The notes: a model not told the origin generated them from the sequence alone. DNA of 19,513 nucleotides from Fusobacteriaceae bacterium (GCA_016938425.1 JAFGUR010000074.1:1-19513); one strand, 5' to 3'; counted from the first letter of the stretch, positions 8,642 through 15,889 are shown. Numbers and translations are program-made.

Positions 8642-9619
8642 TTACTTTTTAATAAATTTAGTTGGTACAATTATTTGTTTTTTTTCATTAGTATTACTTA
8701 ACATTTTAAAAATTGAACTAATAATTTCTTTATTATCATGTGCGATAGATGGAATAGATGGTGTTATAACACTTGTTACAGCTAAATTATCAAATCCTAT
8801 GAGTTTTATGTCATTAGGAACATTTATTCCTCGTTCTCTAAAAGCATCTAAAGCCCCAATTGCCATTGCATCATTCATTGCGAAAACTGCATCATAATTA
8901 TTTGTTTCGATGATTTTTCCAACATCATATCCACTTTGATAATAAAAGTTTCCTTGATAAAATGTAACTTTTATATTTTTATTTTCAGAAAATTTCCTGA
9001 TTTCTTTTATTTTCTTTTGCGTAGTAATTTCAGCAGATTTTGTTCCAGTTATTACAGCTAAATTTTTTACATTATTTTCATTTAAGTATTCAAACATTTC
9101 TTTAATACCATTGTTACTGTCTGAAATAATAGTATTAAAGTCTTTAGTTTCTTCAATATCAAATAAAATTACTTGAGTAGTTTTTAGTTTTTTCAATTCC
9201 TCAAGATTTTTATCTTCTTTATGCATTCCTAAAAATATTGCTGTTTTTAAATTTTGTTCTTTGCAAAACTCTGCATAAGATATTTTTCTCCTTGTCTTAT
9301 CTTGGTCAGTATAAAACAAAAGTGTATATCCTTTTTTTCTCACTTCAATCATAGCATCCTGTAAAAATTCCATGTAATAATAAAAAATTCTATCTTTTTT
9401 TTCTTTAGGAAAATTTAATAAAAAAATTCCAATTGTATTATTTTCTCTTTTAACTAAATTTCTAGCATTAATGTCAGGAACATAACCAACTTCGTCAACA
9501 ATCTTCAAAATTTTTTCTTTCATTTTCTGGCTGGGACCAGGTTTATCATTTAAAACCATAGAGACTGTTGCATGAGTAACCCCAGCTAGTTTAGCAATTT
9601 CTTTTATTGTTGTTCTCAT
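8642..9619 (-). CDS. LacI/GalR-family transcriptional regulator
   Basis: A 325-aa repressor with an N-terminal LacI helix-turn-helix (residues about 3-50; TIKEIAKLAGVTHATVS), a hinge helix region (INARNLVKRE), and a periplasmic-binding-protein-like effector domain ending in the usual IGFDNLAVTSVITPSIPSI segment. It is the first gene of the operon with the importer and two galactosidases, so it is the probable local, autoregulated, sugar-responsive repressor. A perfect palindrome lies directly against its Shine-Dalgarno (AAAGGAG), and a second copy lies about 98 bp upstream. The likely inducer is galactose or a galacto-oligosaccharide (inference). It resembles GanR/GalR-type regulators, but orthology cannot be decided by eye. 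Confidence 0.94.
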   Translation of the reverse strand: MRTTIKEIAKLAGVTHATVSMVLNDKPGPSQKMKEKILKIVDEVGYVPDINARNLVKRENNTIGIFLLNFPKEKKDRIFYYYMEFLQDAMIEVRKKGYTLLFYTDQDKTRRKISYAEFCKEQNLKTAIFLGMHKEDKNLEELKKLKTTQVILFDIEETKDFNTIISDSNNGIKEMFEYLNENNVKNLAVITGTKSAEITTQKKIKEIRKFSENKNIKVTFYQGNFYYQSGYDVGKIIETNNYDAVFAMNDAMAIGALDAFRERGINVPNDIKLIGFDNLAVTSVITPSIPSIAHDNKEIISSIFKMLSNTNEKKQIIVPTKFIKK

Positions 9620-9630
9620 TTTATAACTCC

Positions 9631-9644
9631 TTTACACGTGTAAA
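9631..9644. promoter_or_regulatory. Operator 1 of the lacI operon
   Basis: A perfect 14-bp palindrome, TTTACACGTGTAAA, with the central CG typical of LacI-family operators. It abuts the Shine-Dalgarno of the regulator gene in the leader, a position suited to autorepression. Confidence 0.8.
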
Positions 9645-9683
9645 TAATAACTTTATGGGAAGACATGAAACCACGCATAAAAT

Positions 9684-9770
9684 AATATACTCACTAAATG
9701 ACAAAAATTTAATAACGTTTTTTATACATTTACACGTGTAAGTAATATGATTGTACTTATATTTTGAAAA
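9684..9770 (-). promoter_or_regulatory. Candidate promoter region of the lacI-transporter-galactosidase operon
   Basis: Two candidates can be seen on the minus strand. One is TTTTCA (9765-9770) - 17 bp - TATTAC (9742-9747), which would place operator 2 at the transcription start. The other is TTAAAT (9707-9712) - 17 bp - TATATT (9684-9689), which lies between the two operators. Both have only partial matches in at least one box, and either or both may be used. Confidence 0.4.
9729..9742. promoter_or_regulatory. Operator 2 of the lacI operon
   Basis: TTTACACGTGTAAG repeats operator 1 at 13 of 14 positions (perfect 12-bp core TTACACGTGTAA). The centres are 98 bp apart, a spacing that would allow DNA looping between two repressor dimers. 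Confidence 0.8.
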
Positions 9771-9771
9771 T

Positions 9772-9823
9772 AAAAAAAGAGAGAAAACTATATTTTTAAA
9801 TAACTTAGTTAACTCTCTTTTTT
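9772..9823 (-). terminator. Rho-independent terminator after the GH53 gene
   Basis: An 11-bp stem (AAAAAAGAGAG at 9773-9783, CTCTCTTTTTT at 9813-9823) is extended by an inner AACTA/TAGTT stem. On the minus strand it ends in a run of seven T. It separates galactanase transcription from the lacI operon. The 108 bases between it and the GH53 stop codon hold nothing I recognise. Confidence 0.8.
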
Positions 9824-9931
9824 AAAACTCATTAAATTAATCAAAAACTTAGTTTCCTATTTTTTAAAAAAACTAAAAATTACGTTTAAATAATAATCAA
9901 AGTGTTCAGTATGTGAAAAATATTTCGATAT

Positions 9932-11758
9932 TTATTTTGTTTTTATTAATTCAAAGTTATCTAATTTCCCCCAATCTCCAGAGTTACAGTTTCCTTCTAC
10001 CCCTATAATTAGCTCTCCATTATTAACTTCAATATTAGTAATTTCAAATTTATTCCATTTGCTCCAACCTGTATCAACAATATTTTTTTTCAATTCATTG
10101 TCTTTTAATTTAGCAAATAAGTTTAAAGTTTTCCCACCTTTTTCACCCATTGACCAAACTTGTAATTTATAAGTACCATTTTCAAGTCCTGTTATTTTTT
10201 GATAAATCTTAAATTCGAAGTTTGAATCTTTCCAGTAAGATATACTTACAGCTCCATCAAAGACATTTGCCTTATTTTTTTCTATTTGCAATGAATTTTT
10301 TTTATCTTCTAAAATCCATTTAGTATTTTTCCAAATATCACCTGATTCAAAACTATTGTCATCAATAAAATTTTTGGCACTACTAACATTTATTTTTGCT
10401 TTAACTTTTATATTACTGTCAACTACTTGACCATTTACAGTAAAATCATTTGCCTTTTTTAATTTTTTTGAATCTACTTTATCCCATTTTATAGCAACTT
10501 TTTCTATAGCTCCATTTGCCATAAATCCATCAATTTCAGTAGGTAATTTTAAATCTTCATTTATATATGTTTTTATTTCTATGTCATTAACTTTTTGTAC
10601 AGTAGATTTTTCTAAAGTTTTTTTAGGCTCTTCATTAAATACTTTTAAAGAAGGAAGAGCTTTCCCTTTAAAATCAAACATAGCTTGGTTTTCCCAGCCA
10701 TTTCCTTCACCAGCTTTCCATCCAACATTTTTCTTTGGAATCCAATCTGGTTCCCAGTAGAAGAATCCTTTACCTCTGTTGTTTGGTACATTTGCTAAAG
10801 TTGACATAACTTTTCTAATAACTGTCATTTGTGATTCAACAGATGCATTATGACCGCCAGTAATTTCTTCATTAGCTCCAAAAATATTATTGAAACCATC
10901 ACCATCATTCAATGTATATGCATAAGCAATTTCAACAACAATAACGTCTTTATTGTATCTTTTGCTAATATCATTAAGATTTTTTTGTAAGTCATTGAAA
11001 GTTCCATGCCAATAAGGATAGAAAGATAGACCTATAATATCAAACTCTACTCCACGTTTTGTAATTTCATCAAAAACTCTTCTATAAAGTTCATTATCTC
11101 CACCATCTGCCAGATGAATCATTATTTTAGCATCTGGCGTTGTTTCTTTAGTAGCTTTTATACCTGCTTTTAAAAGATTTGAGAATATTTCATATCCACC
11201 AATTTTTTCATTTCCTTGAACCCAAGTTTTTCCATTTGGCCAAACCATTCCACCATTAAGTTCATTTCCAATTTGAACCATATCTGGAGAAATACCTTTA
11301 TTTTTTAATTCAAGTAATAAATCTTTTGTATAGTTGTACAGAGTATCTTCTAATTCTTTACCTGTAAGATTTGCCCAATCTTTTGGTTTAAATTGTTTTG
11401 CAGGATCAGCCCAAAAGTCGCTGTAATGGAAATCAAGAAGAACTTTTAATCCCATTTTTTTTGCTTTTTCAACTAAATATATAGTTGTTTCTTTATCATT
11501 ATTTCCTCCACCTAAAAGTATACCTTTTTCGTCAGTTGGATTAACCCATGTTCTAATACGTATATAATTAACTCCATTATTTTTTAGTATTTCTACACAA
11601 TCTAGCTCTTTATTGTTTTCATCATAAAATTTTGATCCATTATCTTCCAGTTGTTTTAACATAGAGACATCAGCACCTTTTATAAAGGAATCTGATTCCC
11701 CTTGAGAGAAAATACTTAAGCTACAAAGCAACATTAACAATACTTTTATAATTTTCAT
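9932..11758 (-). CDS. Secreted GH53 endo-β-1,4-galactanase with Ig-like and CBM61-like C-terminal domains
   Basis: Endo-acting enzyme that cleaves β-1,4-galactan (type I arabinogalactan, pectin side chains) outside the cytoplasm. The first ~19 residues (MKIIKVLLMLLCSLSIFSQ) form a Sec signal peptide. The GH53 barrel covers about residues 25-380. It has the acid/base Glu166 in GNELNGGM and the nucleophile Glu276 in VVEIAYAY, spaced 110 residues apart as in characterised GH53 enzymes. The WEPDWIP and GWENQAMFDFKG motifs near the barrel end are also typical. Residues about 390-465 look like a bacterial Ig-like (Big_4) domain. The last ~140 residues form a β-sandwich resembling the galactan-binding module CBM61 (FDGAVSISYWKDSNF, ending LDNFELIK). 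The Shine-Dalgarno AAGGAGGT is ideal. The gene is divergent from the outer-membrane barrel gene and shares its operator cluster. The GH53 call is very secure; the CBM61 label is by resemblance. Confidence 0.95.
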   Translation of the reverse strand: MKIIKVLLMLLCSLSIFSQGESDSFIKGADVSMLKQLEDNGSKFYDENNKELDCVEILKNNGVNYIRIRTWVNPTDEKGILLGGGNNDKETTIYLVEKAKKMGLKVLLDFHYSDFWADPAKQFKPKDWANLTGKELEDTLYNYTKDLLLELKNKGISPDMVQIGNELNGGMVWPNGKTWVQGNEKIGGYEIFSNLLKAGIKATKETTPDAKIMIHLADGGDNELYRRVFDEITKRGVEFDIIGLSFYPYWHGTFNDLQKNLNDISKRYNKDVIVVEIAYAYTLNDGDGFNNIFGANEEITGGHNASVESQMTVIRKVMSTLANVPNNRGKGFFYWEPDWIPKKNVGWKAGEGNGWENQAMFDFKGKALPSLKVFNEEPKKTLEKSTVQKVNDIEIKTYINEDLKLPTEIDGFMANGAIEKVAIKWDKVDSKKLKKANDFTVNGQVVDSNIKVKAKINVSSAKNFIDDNSFESGDIWKNTKWILEDKKNSLQIEKNKANVFDGAVSISYWKDSNFEFKIYQKITGLENGTYKLQVWSMGEKGGKTLNLFAKLKDNELKKNIVDTGWSKWNKFEITNIEVNNGELIIGVEGNCNSGDWGKLDNFELIKTK

Positions 11759-11778
11759 GAATACCTCCTTTTTTATTA

Positions 11779-11790
11779 GTTAACGATAAC
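11779..11790. promoter_or_regulatory. Operator site A of the divergent galactanase/porin region
   Basis: GTTAACGATAAC matches the near-palindrome GTTAWCGWTAAC (central CG, LacI-family style). It lies in the GH53 leader about 20 bp upstream of the start codon, just before the Shine-Dalgarno, and is the inverted form of sites B and C. Confidence 0.75.
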
Positions 11791-11836
11791 AAGATGCGTA
11801 CATAGATAAGAAATATATGTTTTAAAAATAAAGTTA

Positions 11837-11848
11837 GTTATCGTTAAC
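11837..11848. promoter_or_regulatory. Operator site B of the divergent galactanase/porin region
   Basis: GTTATCGTTAAC, the exact reverse complement of site A. It sits immediately downstream of the GH53 -10 box, over the expected transcription start, which is a classical repression position. The centre is 58 bp from site A. Confidence 0.8.
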
Positions 11849-11854
11849 AATTCA

Positions 11855-11884
11855 AATATACCATAAATAAATCAAAAAAGTCAA
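11855..11884 (-). promoter_or_regulatory. Promoter of the GH53 gene
   Basis: TTGACT (11879-11884) - 18 bp - TATATT (11855-11860) on the minus strand, with an extended -10 TGG directly before TATATT. It lies between operator sites B and C. Confidence 0.75.
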
Positions 11885-11901
11885 ATATTTTATATTTTTT
11901 A

Positions 11902-11913
11902 GTTATCGTTAAC
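11902..11913. promoter_or_regulatory. Operator site C of the divergent galactanase/porin region
   Basis: GTTATCGTTAAC, identical to site B. It lies 18 bp upstream of the GH53 -35 box and 65 bp (centre to centre) from site B, within the region shared with the plus-strand outer-membrane gene. Confidence 0.75.
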
Positions 11914-11928
11914 AAAATGAGTTTTATA

Positions 11929-11980
11929 GTTAACAAAGAAAATCAATTATATATGTGTATTTTTAAAATTAGTTAACAAA
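11929..11980. promoter_or_regulatory. Two operator half-sites upstream of the outer-membrane protein promoter
   Basis: GTTAACAAA occurs at 11929-11937 and again at 11972-11980, both preceded by TA or TTA. Each matches the right half of GTTATCGTTAAC plus its flank (site C also continues AACAAAA). They lie upstream of the plus-strand -35 box and may be weak or degenerate sites for the same regulator. Confidence 0.4.
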
Positions 11981-12005
11981 CTTATAAAAAAACTTAAAAT
12001 TAATA

Positions 12006-12034
12006 TTGAAATAAAGTTCCAAAAAAACTATATT
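12006..12034 (+). promoter_or_regulatory. Promoter of the outer-membrane barrel gene
   Basis: TTGAAA (12006-12011) - 17 bp - TATATT (12029-12034), each box with 5 of 6 consensus matches and ideal spacing. It gives a leader of about 30 nt before the start codon at 12070. Confidence 0.75.
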
Positions 12035-12069
12035 TGTATTAAATTAAAACAAAAAGGAGAGGATAAATT

Positions 12070-13107
12070 ATGAAAAAATCATTTTTTATAACAGCATTAA
12101 TAGTTCTATCTGCACAAGTTTTAGCTGCTGAAGATACAGGTTATGTTAGAACAGGTCTTGAGTCTGGGAACAGAATAGATGGAGATGGAAAATCTGTTCA
12201 ATTTAATAACTGGATTCTTGCGGATGGATATTTTAAAGGAGATAATTGGGGTAATTTTCAATTAGGTTATTTGGCAGAAAAAGAATTTAATAAGAATAAT
12301 AAAGATGATGGGAAAACTAATATAGAGCTTACTCCAGGATATGGTAAAAACACAGATTGGGGATACTATGGAGGGCAAGTTACTTTTGCTGTTGAAAGAT
12401 GGGGAGCTTCTGAAGGTGGAACAGACACAATTAAACCTAAGTTCTGGGCAACTTATAATATAAATGGTAAGTCAAGAATAGAAACAAAAGCTTTGTACGC
12501 TTTTTCAAAAGGGACTCCTAAAGAAGATTATAAAGAAGTATGGTCATCAAATGCAAATGGAGGAGCAGGAGGTTATGTTAAAGTTGATACAAGTGTAAAT
12601 GCAGATTCGTATCTTTTGTCTACTTTTGATGATGATGGGAAAAGTCATTGGTTTGAAGCTGAAGCACAATATAAGTATGATATATTTGGAGGAACAATAG
12701 GTGCTGGGTTATACTATGGTCAAAATATTAAAGATAAATATAATAAAACTGATAGTAATATTTGGAGTGGTGGTGGAACAGAAACTGTATATGAACAACT
12801 TAGTGCAGAAAAAAATTATTACAAAATTAGTTATTTATTAAATTATTCTAAGTATTTTTCAACAATCAAAACTTATGCTTCTTTATATGGTGAATATAAA
12901 GATTATAAATATAAATATGGAGTTTGGGACTACAATGATAAAGATAAAAAACAAGAATATGAAGTAGGGCTTTATATGAACAAAAACTTTGACAATAAAT
13001 TTTCTCTTGATGGAGAAATTAAAAGAACAGCAGATTTAACAAAAAGCAAAGGTGGAGATTATGTTACAGAAAACCTATTTGCTTTAGGTTTAAAATATAA
13101 TTTTTAG
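12070..13107 (+). CDS. Outer-membrane β-barrel protein, putative oligosaccharide porin
   Basis: A 345-aa exported protein. The signal peptide is MKKSFFITALIVLSAQVLA, cut before AEDTGY. The rest alternates short aromatic-rich amphipathic strands with Gly/Asp/Lys-rich loops (for example GNFQLGYLAEKEF, YYKISYLLNYSKYFSTIKTY), and the chain ends in a strand with C-terminal Phe (NLFALGLKYNF), the barrel-assembly signature. The Shine-Dalgarno AAGGAGAGG precedes the start. It is the only complete plus-strand gene and shares a divergent, operator-rich control region with the galactanase. The best inference is therefore uptake of galactan oligosaccharides through the outer membrane, in the role KdgM-like porins play for pectin fragments. 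I do not recognise a named family, and a non-porin surface protein remains possible. Confidence 0.85.
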   Translation: MKKSFFITALIVLSAQVLAAEDTGYVRTGLESGNRIDGDGKSVQFNNWILADGYFKGDNWGNFQLGYLAEKEFNKNNKDDGKTNIELTPGYGKNTDWGYYGGQVTFAVERWGASEGGTDTIKPKFWATYNINGKSRIETKALYAFSKGTPKEDYKEVWSSNANGGAGGYVKVDTSVNADSYLLSTFDDDGKSHWFEAEAQYKYDIFGGTIGAGLYYGQNIKDKYNKTDSNIWSGGGTETVYEQLSAEKNYYKISYLLNYSKYFSTIKTYASLYGEYKDYKYKYGVWDYNDKDKKQEYEVGLYMNKNFDNKFSLDGEIKRTADLTKSKGGDYVTENLFALGLKYNF

Positions 13108-13138
13108 TAAACAAATCATCTCTTCTCATATTTATATA

Positions 13139-13183
13139 AAAAATGGATAGCATATACTCCCAGAGTTTCTGTTATCCATTTTT
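13139..13183. terminator. Bidirectional rho-independent terminator
   Basis: An 11-bp stem (AAAAATGGATA at 13139-13149, TATCCATTTTT at 13173-13183), extendable by three more pairs, is flanked by A residues on the left and T residues on the right. It lies between the converging barrel-protein gene (plus) and homocysteine methyltransferase gene (minus) and can serve both. Confidence 0.8.
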
Positions 13184-13218
13184 ATATTTAAAAATCATAC
13201 AGTAACAAGAATTTTTTC

Positions 13219-14160
13219 TTAAGATAAATTGGATAAAAGCTTTTTAATCTCACTAATATCTTTAGGAGTAGTTCTACAGCAACCACCTATAATTGTTGCT
13301 CCTGATTTAAACCAATTTAAAGCACTTTCTGCATAGGAATTAGAACAACAATTTCCATGCCATATTTTATTTTTAGCATCATAAGTTTCTCCAGAATTAG
13401 GGTAAACTATAATAGGTTTATTAGTTCCTTTACGAATTTCTTCTATTAATGATTCAACATATTGAGGAGGAGTGCAATTTATACCAATAGCAACTATTTC
13501 ATCATATTTATCTAAAATTTTTGCACATTCTGAAATTTTTTCTCCACTATTAATATGCTCTCCATCTTTAGCACTAAAGCTAATCCATCCATAAGATTTT
13601 CCATTTTCTTTAAGAAGTTCTGCTAAAGCTTTTGCTTCTTCTAAGCAAGGTATAGTTTCACAAGCCAATAAATCAGGATTTCCATCAATCAAAGTTTCTA
13701 AACGTTTTTTATGGAATTTTTTCAATTCCTCAAATCCAATTTTATAATCTCCTCTATATTCAGAACCATCTGCTAAAAAAGCACCATAAGGACCTACAGA
13801 AGCTGCAACTAAAGGCTTAATTTTATCGCTTTTTTCTTCCAAGTTATCCCAAAATGCATCTCTAGTTTCTTTTGCTAAGATTGTAGATAATTTTATTAAA
13901 TGCTCTGCTTCATTTTCAGTTAATCCTTTTTTCATAAATCCTTCATATGTTGCTTGATAACTAGCAGTTATTATGCAATCGGCCCCAGCTACTAAATAAT
14001 CTTTATGGACTTCTTTTATAGCATTTGGAGATTCTATTAATACTTTTGCTGACCACAATGAATCATTTAAATTGAAACCTTTTTTTTCTAATTCGGTTGA
14101 GAAAGCTCCGTCTAAAATCAATATTTTTTTACTTTTTATTATATCTTTTATATTGCTCAT
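13219..14160 (-). CDS. mmuM: Homocysteine S-methyltransferase
   Basis: A zinc-dependent enzyme that makes methionine from homocysteine using S-methylmethionine or S-adenosylmethionine as methyl donor; cytoplasmic. The 313-aa length equals MmuM-type enzymes, and the whole chain fits the S-methyl_trans (PF02574) barrel. It starts with LILDGAFSTELEKKG. The three zinc cysteines are present: Cys229 in GINCTPP, and Cys294/Cys295 in GGCCRTTP. An AGGAGGA Shine-Dalgarno precedes the start. The gene begins 12 bp after the transporter stop and so shares the SAM riboswitch-controlled transcript, which supports a methionine-salvage role. The choice of donor (S-methylmethionine versus SAM) is inferred. Confidence 0.93.
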   Translation of the reverse strand: MSNIKDIIKSKKILILDGAFSTELEKKGFNLNDSLWSAKVLIESPNAIKEVHKDYLVAGADCIITASYQATYEGFMKKGLTENEAEHLIKLSTILAKETRDAFWDNLEEKSDKIKPLVAASVGPYGAFLADGSEYRGDYKIGFEELKKFHKKRLETLIDGNPDLLACETIPCLEEAKALAELLKENGKSYGWISFSAKDGEHINSGEKISECAKILDKYDEIVAIGINCTPPQYVESLIEEIRKGTNKPIIVYPNSGETYDAKNKIWHGNCCSNSYAESALNWFKSGATIIGGCCRTTPKDISEIKKLLSNLS

Positions 14161-14172
14161 TTTATTCCTCCT

Positions 14173-15585
14173 CTATATTGTAATAAGTCCCTTATATATT
14201 GCAAAGATTAAATAAATAGATACTAATATAAATATAGTAGCCATAATTTTTTCATAAAATTTATATTTTTCTTTTTTCTCCATTTTCCCTATATGGAAAG
14301 GAATTAATCCTATAGAAAATAAAATTAAAGTTAAAGAAAGGTATAACATTCCAACAGCATAAAGAACAAAAATAGAGTAAATTGTTGCCAAAATTGAATT
14401 TATAAATTTTATTCCCCAATCTTTTTTTACTAAATATATTTTTACAGCATAAAGTCCTGTAAATAAATATGGAATTAACATAGTGCTTGTACTCATATTA
14501 TATGCTAAGCTATAAGTTGCTTGCAATTTTTCAGAAAGCATTGAAAATAGAAAAAGTTGAATTAAAATTTGTGTTATTATTAAGGAATATACGGGAACTC
14601 CTCTTTTATTTTCTTTTACAAAAAACTTTGGCATAATTCCATCTTTTGCTGTTAACCATGGTAGTTCAATAACTAGTAAAATCCAACTTAAAGTAGCTCC
14701 CATTATTGAAATCATAAGTCCAACTTTTGCAATTATAGCGCCAAAAGCTCCTATTTTAGTAGCAAAAAGAACATCTGCTAAAGGAGTTTGAGCATTAGCT
14801 AGTTTACTAGGTTCTATTATTCCCATTGCCAAAGAAGAAATAAGCATATAAATTATTAAAGTTATAAAGAAAGCTAGTTTTGTAGCTTTACTAACAATTT
14901 TTTGAGACTCAGCTCTTCCAGACATAACAACAGCAGCTTCTACCCCTAAAAAACACCATAAAATAGTCCCCATTGCACCTTTAATTTGTGAAAACATAGT
15001 GGTAGTTTCTCCAGTGGAAGCAAGTATATTTTTATAGTCATTCACTAAGAAAATATCTTTTTTGAATACTGTTATTCCTACAATGACAACAAGTATAAGA
15101 GGTAGAAGTTTTGCCAACGTAACAATAGCACTAACAATTCCTGCATCTCTTATTCCAAGTAAAATAATTACAGTGATTCCCCATAAAAATAGAGAGCTAA
15201 AAATAAAACTTGTTAATGGAGATATTTGGTTTTGTTCAGACAATAAACTGTTTAAAGTTTTAAAAAATAAAGGGAAATAGGCAACGACTCCTAAAAGTCC
15301 TCCTATCCAATAACCAAAAGTACTAAAGTATCCAGCAAAGTCTCCAAACCCTTCTCTAGCATAGGAATAAATTCCTCCTTTTAATTCTGGTTTTTTTATT
15401 GATAAATCTTCAAAAACCATTACTAGAAAAAATACTCCTAACCCTCCAACTATCCATGCTATTAATGTTGATAGAGGATTTGCTAAATTTATTAAGTCAG
15501 TTGGGCTATTAAAGATTCCACCACCAATCATTGTTCCTATTCCTAATGCAGTTAAAATAAATAAACCTAATTTTTTTTCACTCAT
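14173..15585 (-). CDS. APC-superfamily amino-acid transporter, probable methionine-related substrate
   Basis: A 470-aa inner-membrane carrier with about 12 hydrophobic segments. The N-terminal TM1 motif GIGTMIGGGIFNSP is the substrate-binding hallmark of APC-superfamily carriers. Overall it looks like the basic amino-acid/polyamine antiporter (APA, ArcD/YjdE-like) branch rather than classical MmuP. Its position behind a SAM-I riboswitch, and ahead of a homocysteine S-methyltransferase, argues for transport of S-methylmethionine, methionine or SAM; no substrate is proven. The start is supported by AAAGGAGT 6-7 nt upstream of ATG. Annotation by homology alone would probably read 'arginine:ornithine antiporter', which the regulation contradicts. 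Confidence 0.9.
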   Translation of the reverse strand: MSEKKLGLFILTALGIGTMIGGGIFNSPTDLINLANPLSTLIAWIVGGLGVFFLVMVFEDLSIKKPELKGGIYSYAREGFGDFAGYFSTFGYWIGGLLGVVAYFPLFFKTLNSLLSEQNQISPLTSFIFSSLFLWGITVIILLGIRDAGIVSAIVTLAKLLPLILVVIVGITVFKKDIFLVNDYKNILASTGETTTMFSQIKGAMGTILWCFLGVEAAVVMSGRAESQKIVSKATKLAFFITLIIYMLISSLAMGIIEPSKLANAQTPLADVLFATKIGAFGAIIAKVGLMISIMGATLSWILLVIELPWLTAKDGIMPKFFVKENKRGVPVYSLIITQILIQLFLFSMLSEKLQATYSLAYNMSTSTMLIPYLFTGLYAVKIYLVKKDWGIKFINSILATIYSIFVLYAVGMLYLSLTLILFSIGLIPFHIGKMEKKEKYKFYEKIMATIFILVSIYLIFAIYKGLITI

Positions 15586-15709
15586 ATAAGACTCCTTTTG
15601 TAGAATTTTTATAGTTTTTCAACTCTGTAAGAAAATTTGAAAATATTTTCCTTTTGGCACCAATAATAAGAGTTTTAGATTTTTTGAATATTTATTTACT
15701 AGTAAATAT

Positions 15710-15739
15710 AAAAACCTCTTTACACTAAGTGAAAAGAGG
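15710..15739 (-). terminator. Intrinsic terminator of the SAM-I riboswitch
   Basis: On the minus strand CCTCTTTTCAC, loop TTA, GTGTAAAGAGG (one mismatch) is followed by TTTTT. The 5' arm is pyrimidine-rich and can pair instead with the purine-rich 3' strand of riboswitch helix P1 (GAGAGATGAGA), the usual antiterminator switch. The remaining leader (15586-15709) holds only the transporter Shine-Dalgarno that I can identify. Confidence 0.85.
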
Positions 15740-15749
15740 CTAATAGCGT

Positions 15750-15844
15750 TCTCATCTCTCAGTAATAATACTGCTGAAATTAGCACCTTGCAAAGCAGGT
15801 TGCTGGGCTTCACAGGGTCAGTCCCTCAGCCTCTCTTGATAAGA
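15750..15844 (-). promoter_or_regulatory. SAM-I (S-box) riboswitch aptamer
   Basis: The minus strand shows the S-box consensus in order: P1 5' strand TCTTATC (15844-15838); AGAGAGG; GAGGGACTGACCCTGTGAAG (kink-turn and pseudoknot loop of P2); the core GCAACC; AAGGTGCTAATTTCAGCA; a P4 hairpin; and the P1 3' strand GATGAGA (15756-15750). A transcription terminator follows at once. High SAM should stabilise the aptamer and stop transcription of the transporter-mmuM operon. All core elements I know for the class are present, so the assignment is nearly certain. Confidence 0.95.
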
Positions 15845-15860
15845 TATTTAAATTTTGATA

Positions 15861-15889
15861 ATGATATCATATTAAAACTAGAATGTCAA
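15861..15889 (-). promoter_or_regulatory. Promoter of the riboswitch-controlled operon
   Basis: TTGACA (15884-15889) - 17 bp - TATCAT (15861-15866) on the minus strand: a perfect -35 and 5/6 -10 with ideal spacing. The start would be about 10 nt upstream of riboswitch helix P1. Confidence 0.85.

Noticed and set aside
7879..8652. Plus-strand open frames opposite the sugar-binding protein gene
   Set aside because: Antisense shadows of a well-supported lipoprotein gene; hydrophobic appearance comes from the reverse complement of AT-rich codons.
15619..15813. 64-codon minus-strand open frame
   Set aside because: It lies across the SAM-I riboswitch aptamer, its terminator and leader; the RNA structure fully explains the conservation and no convincing Shine-Dalgarno is present.
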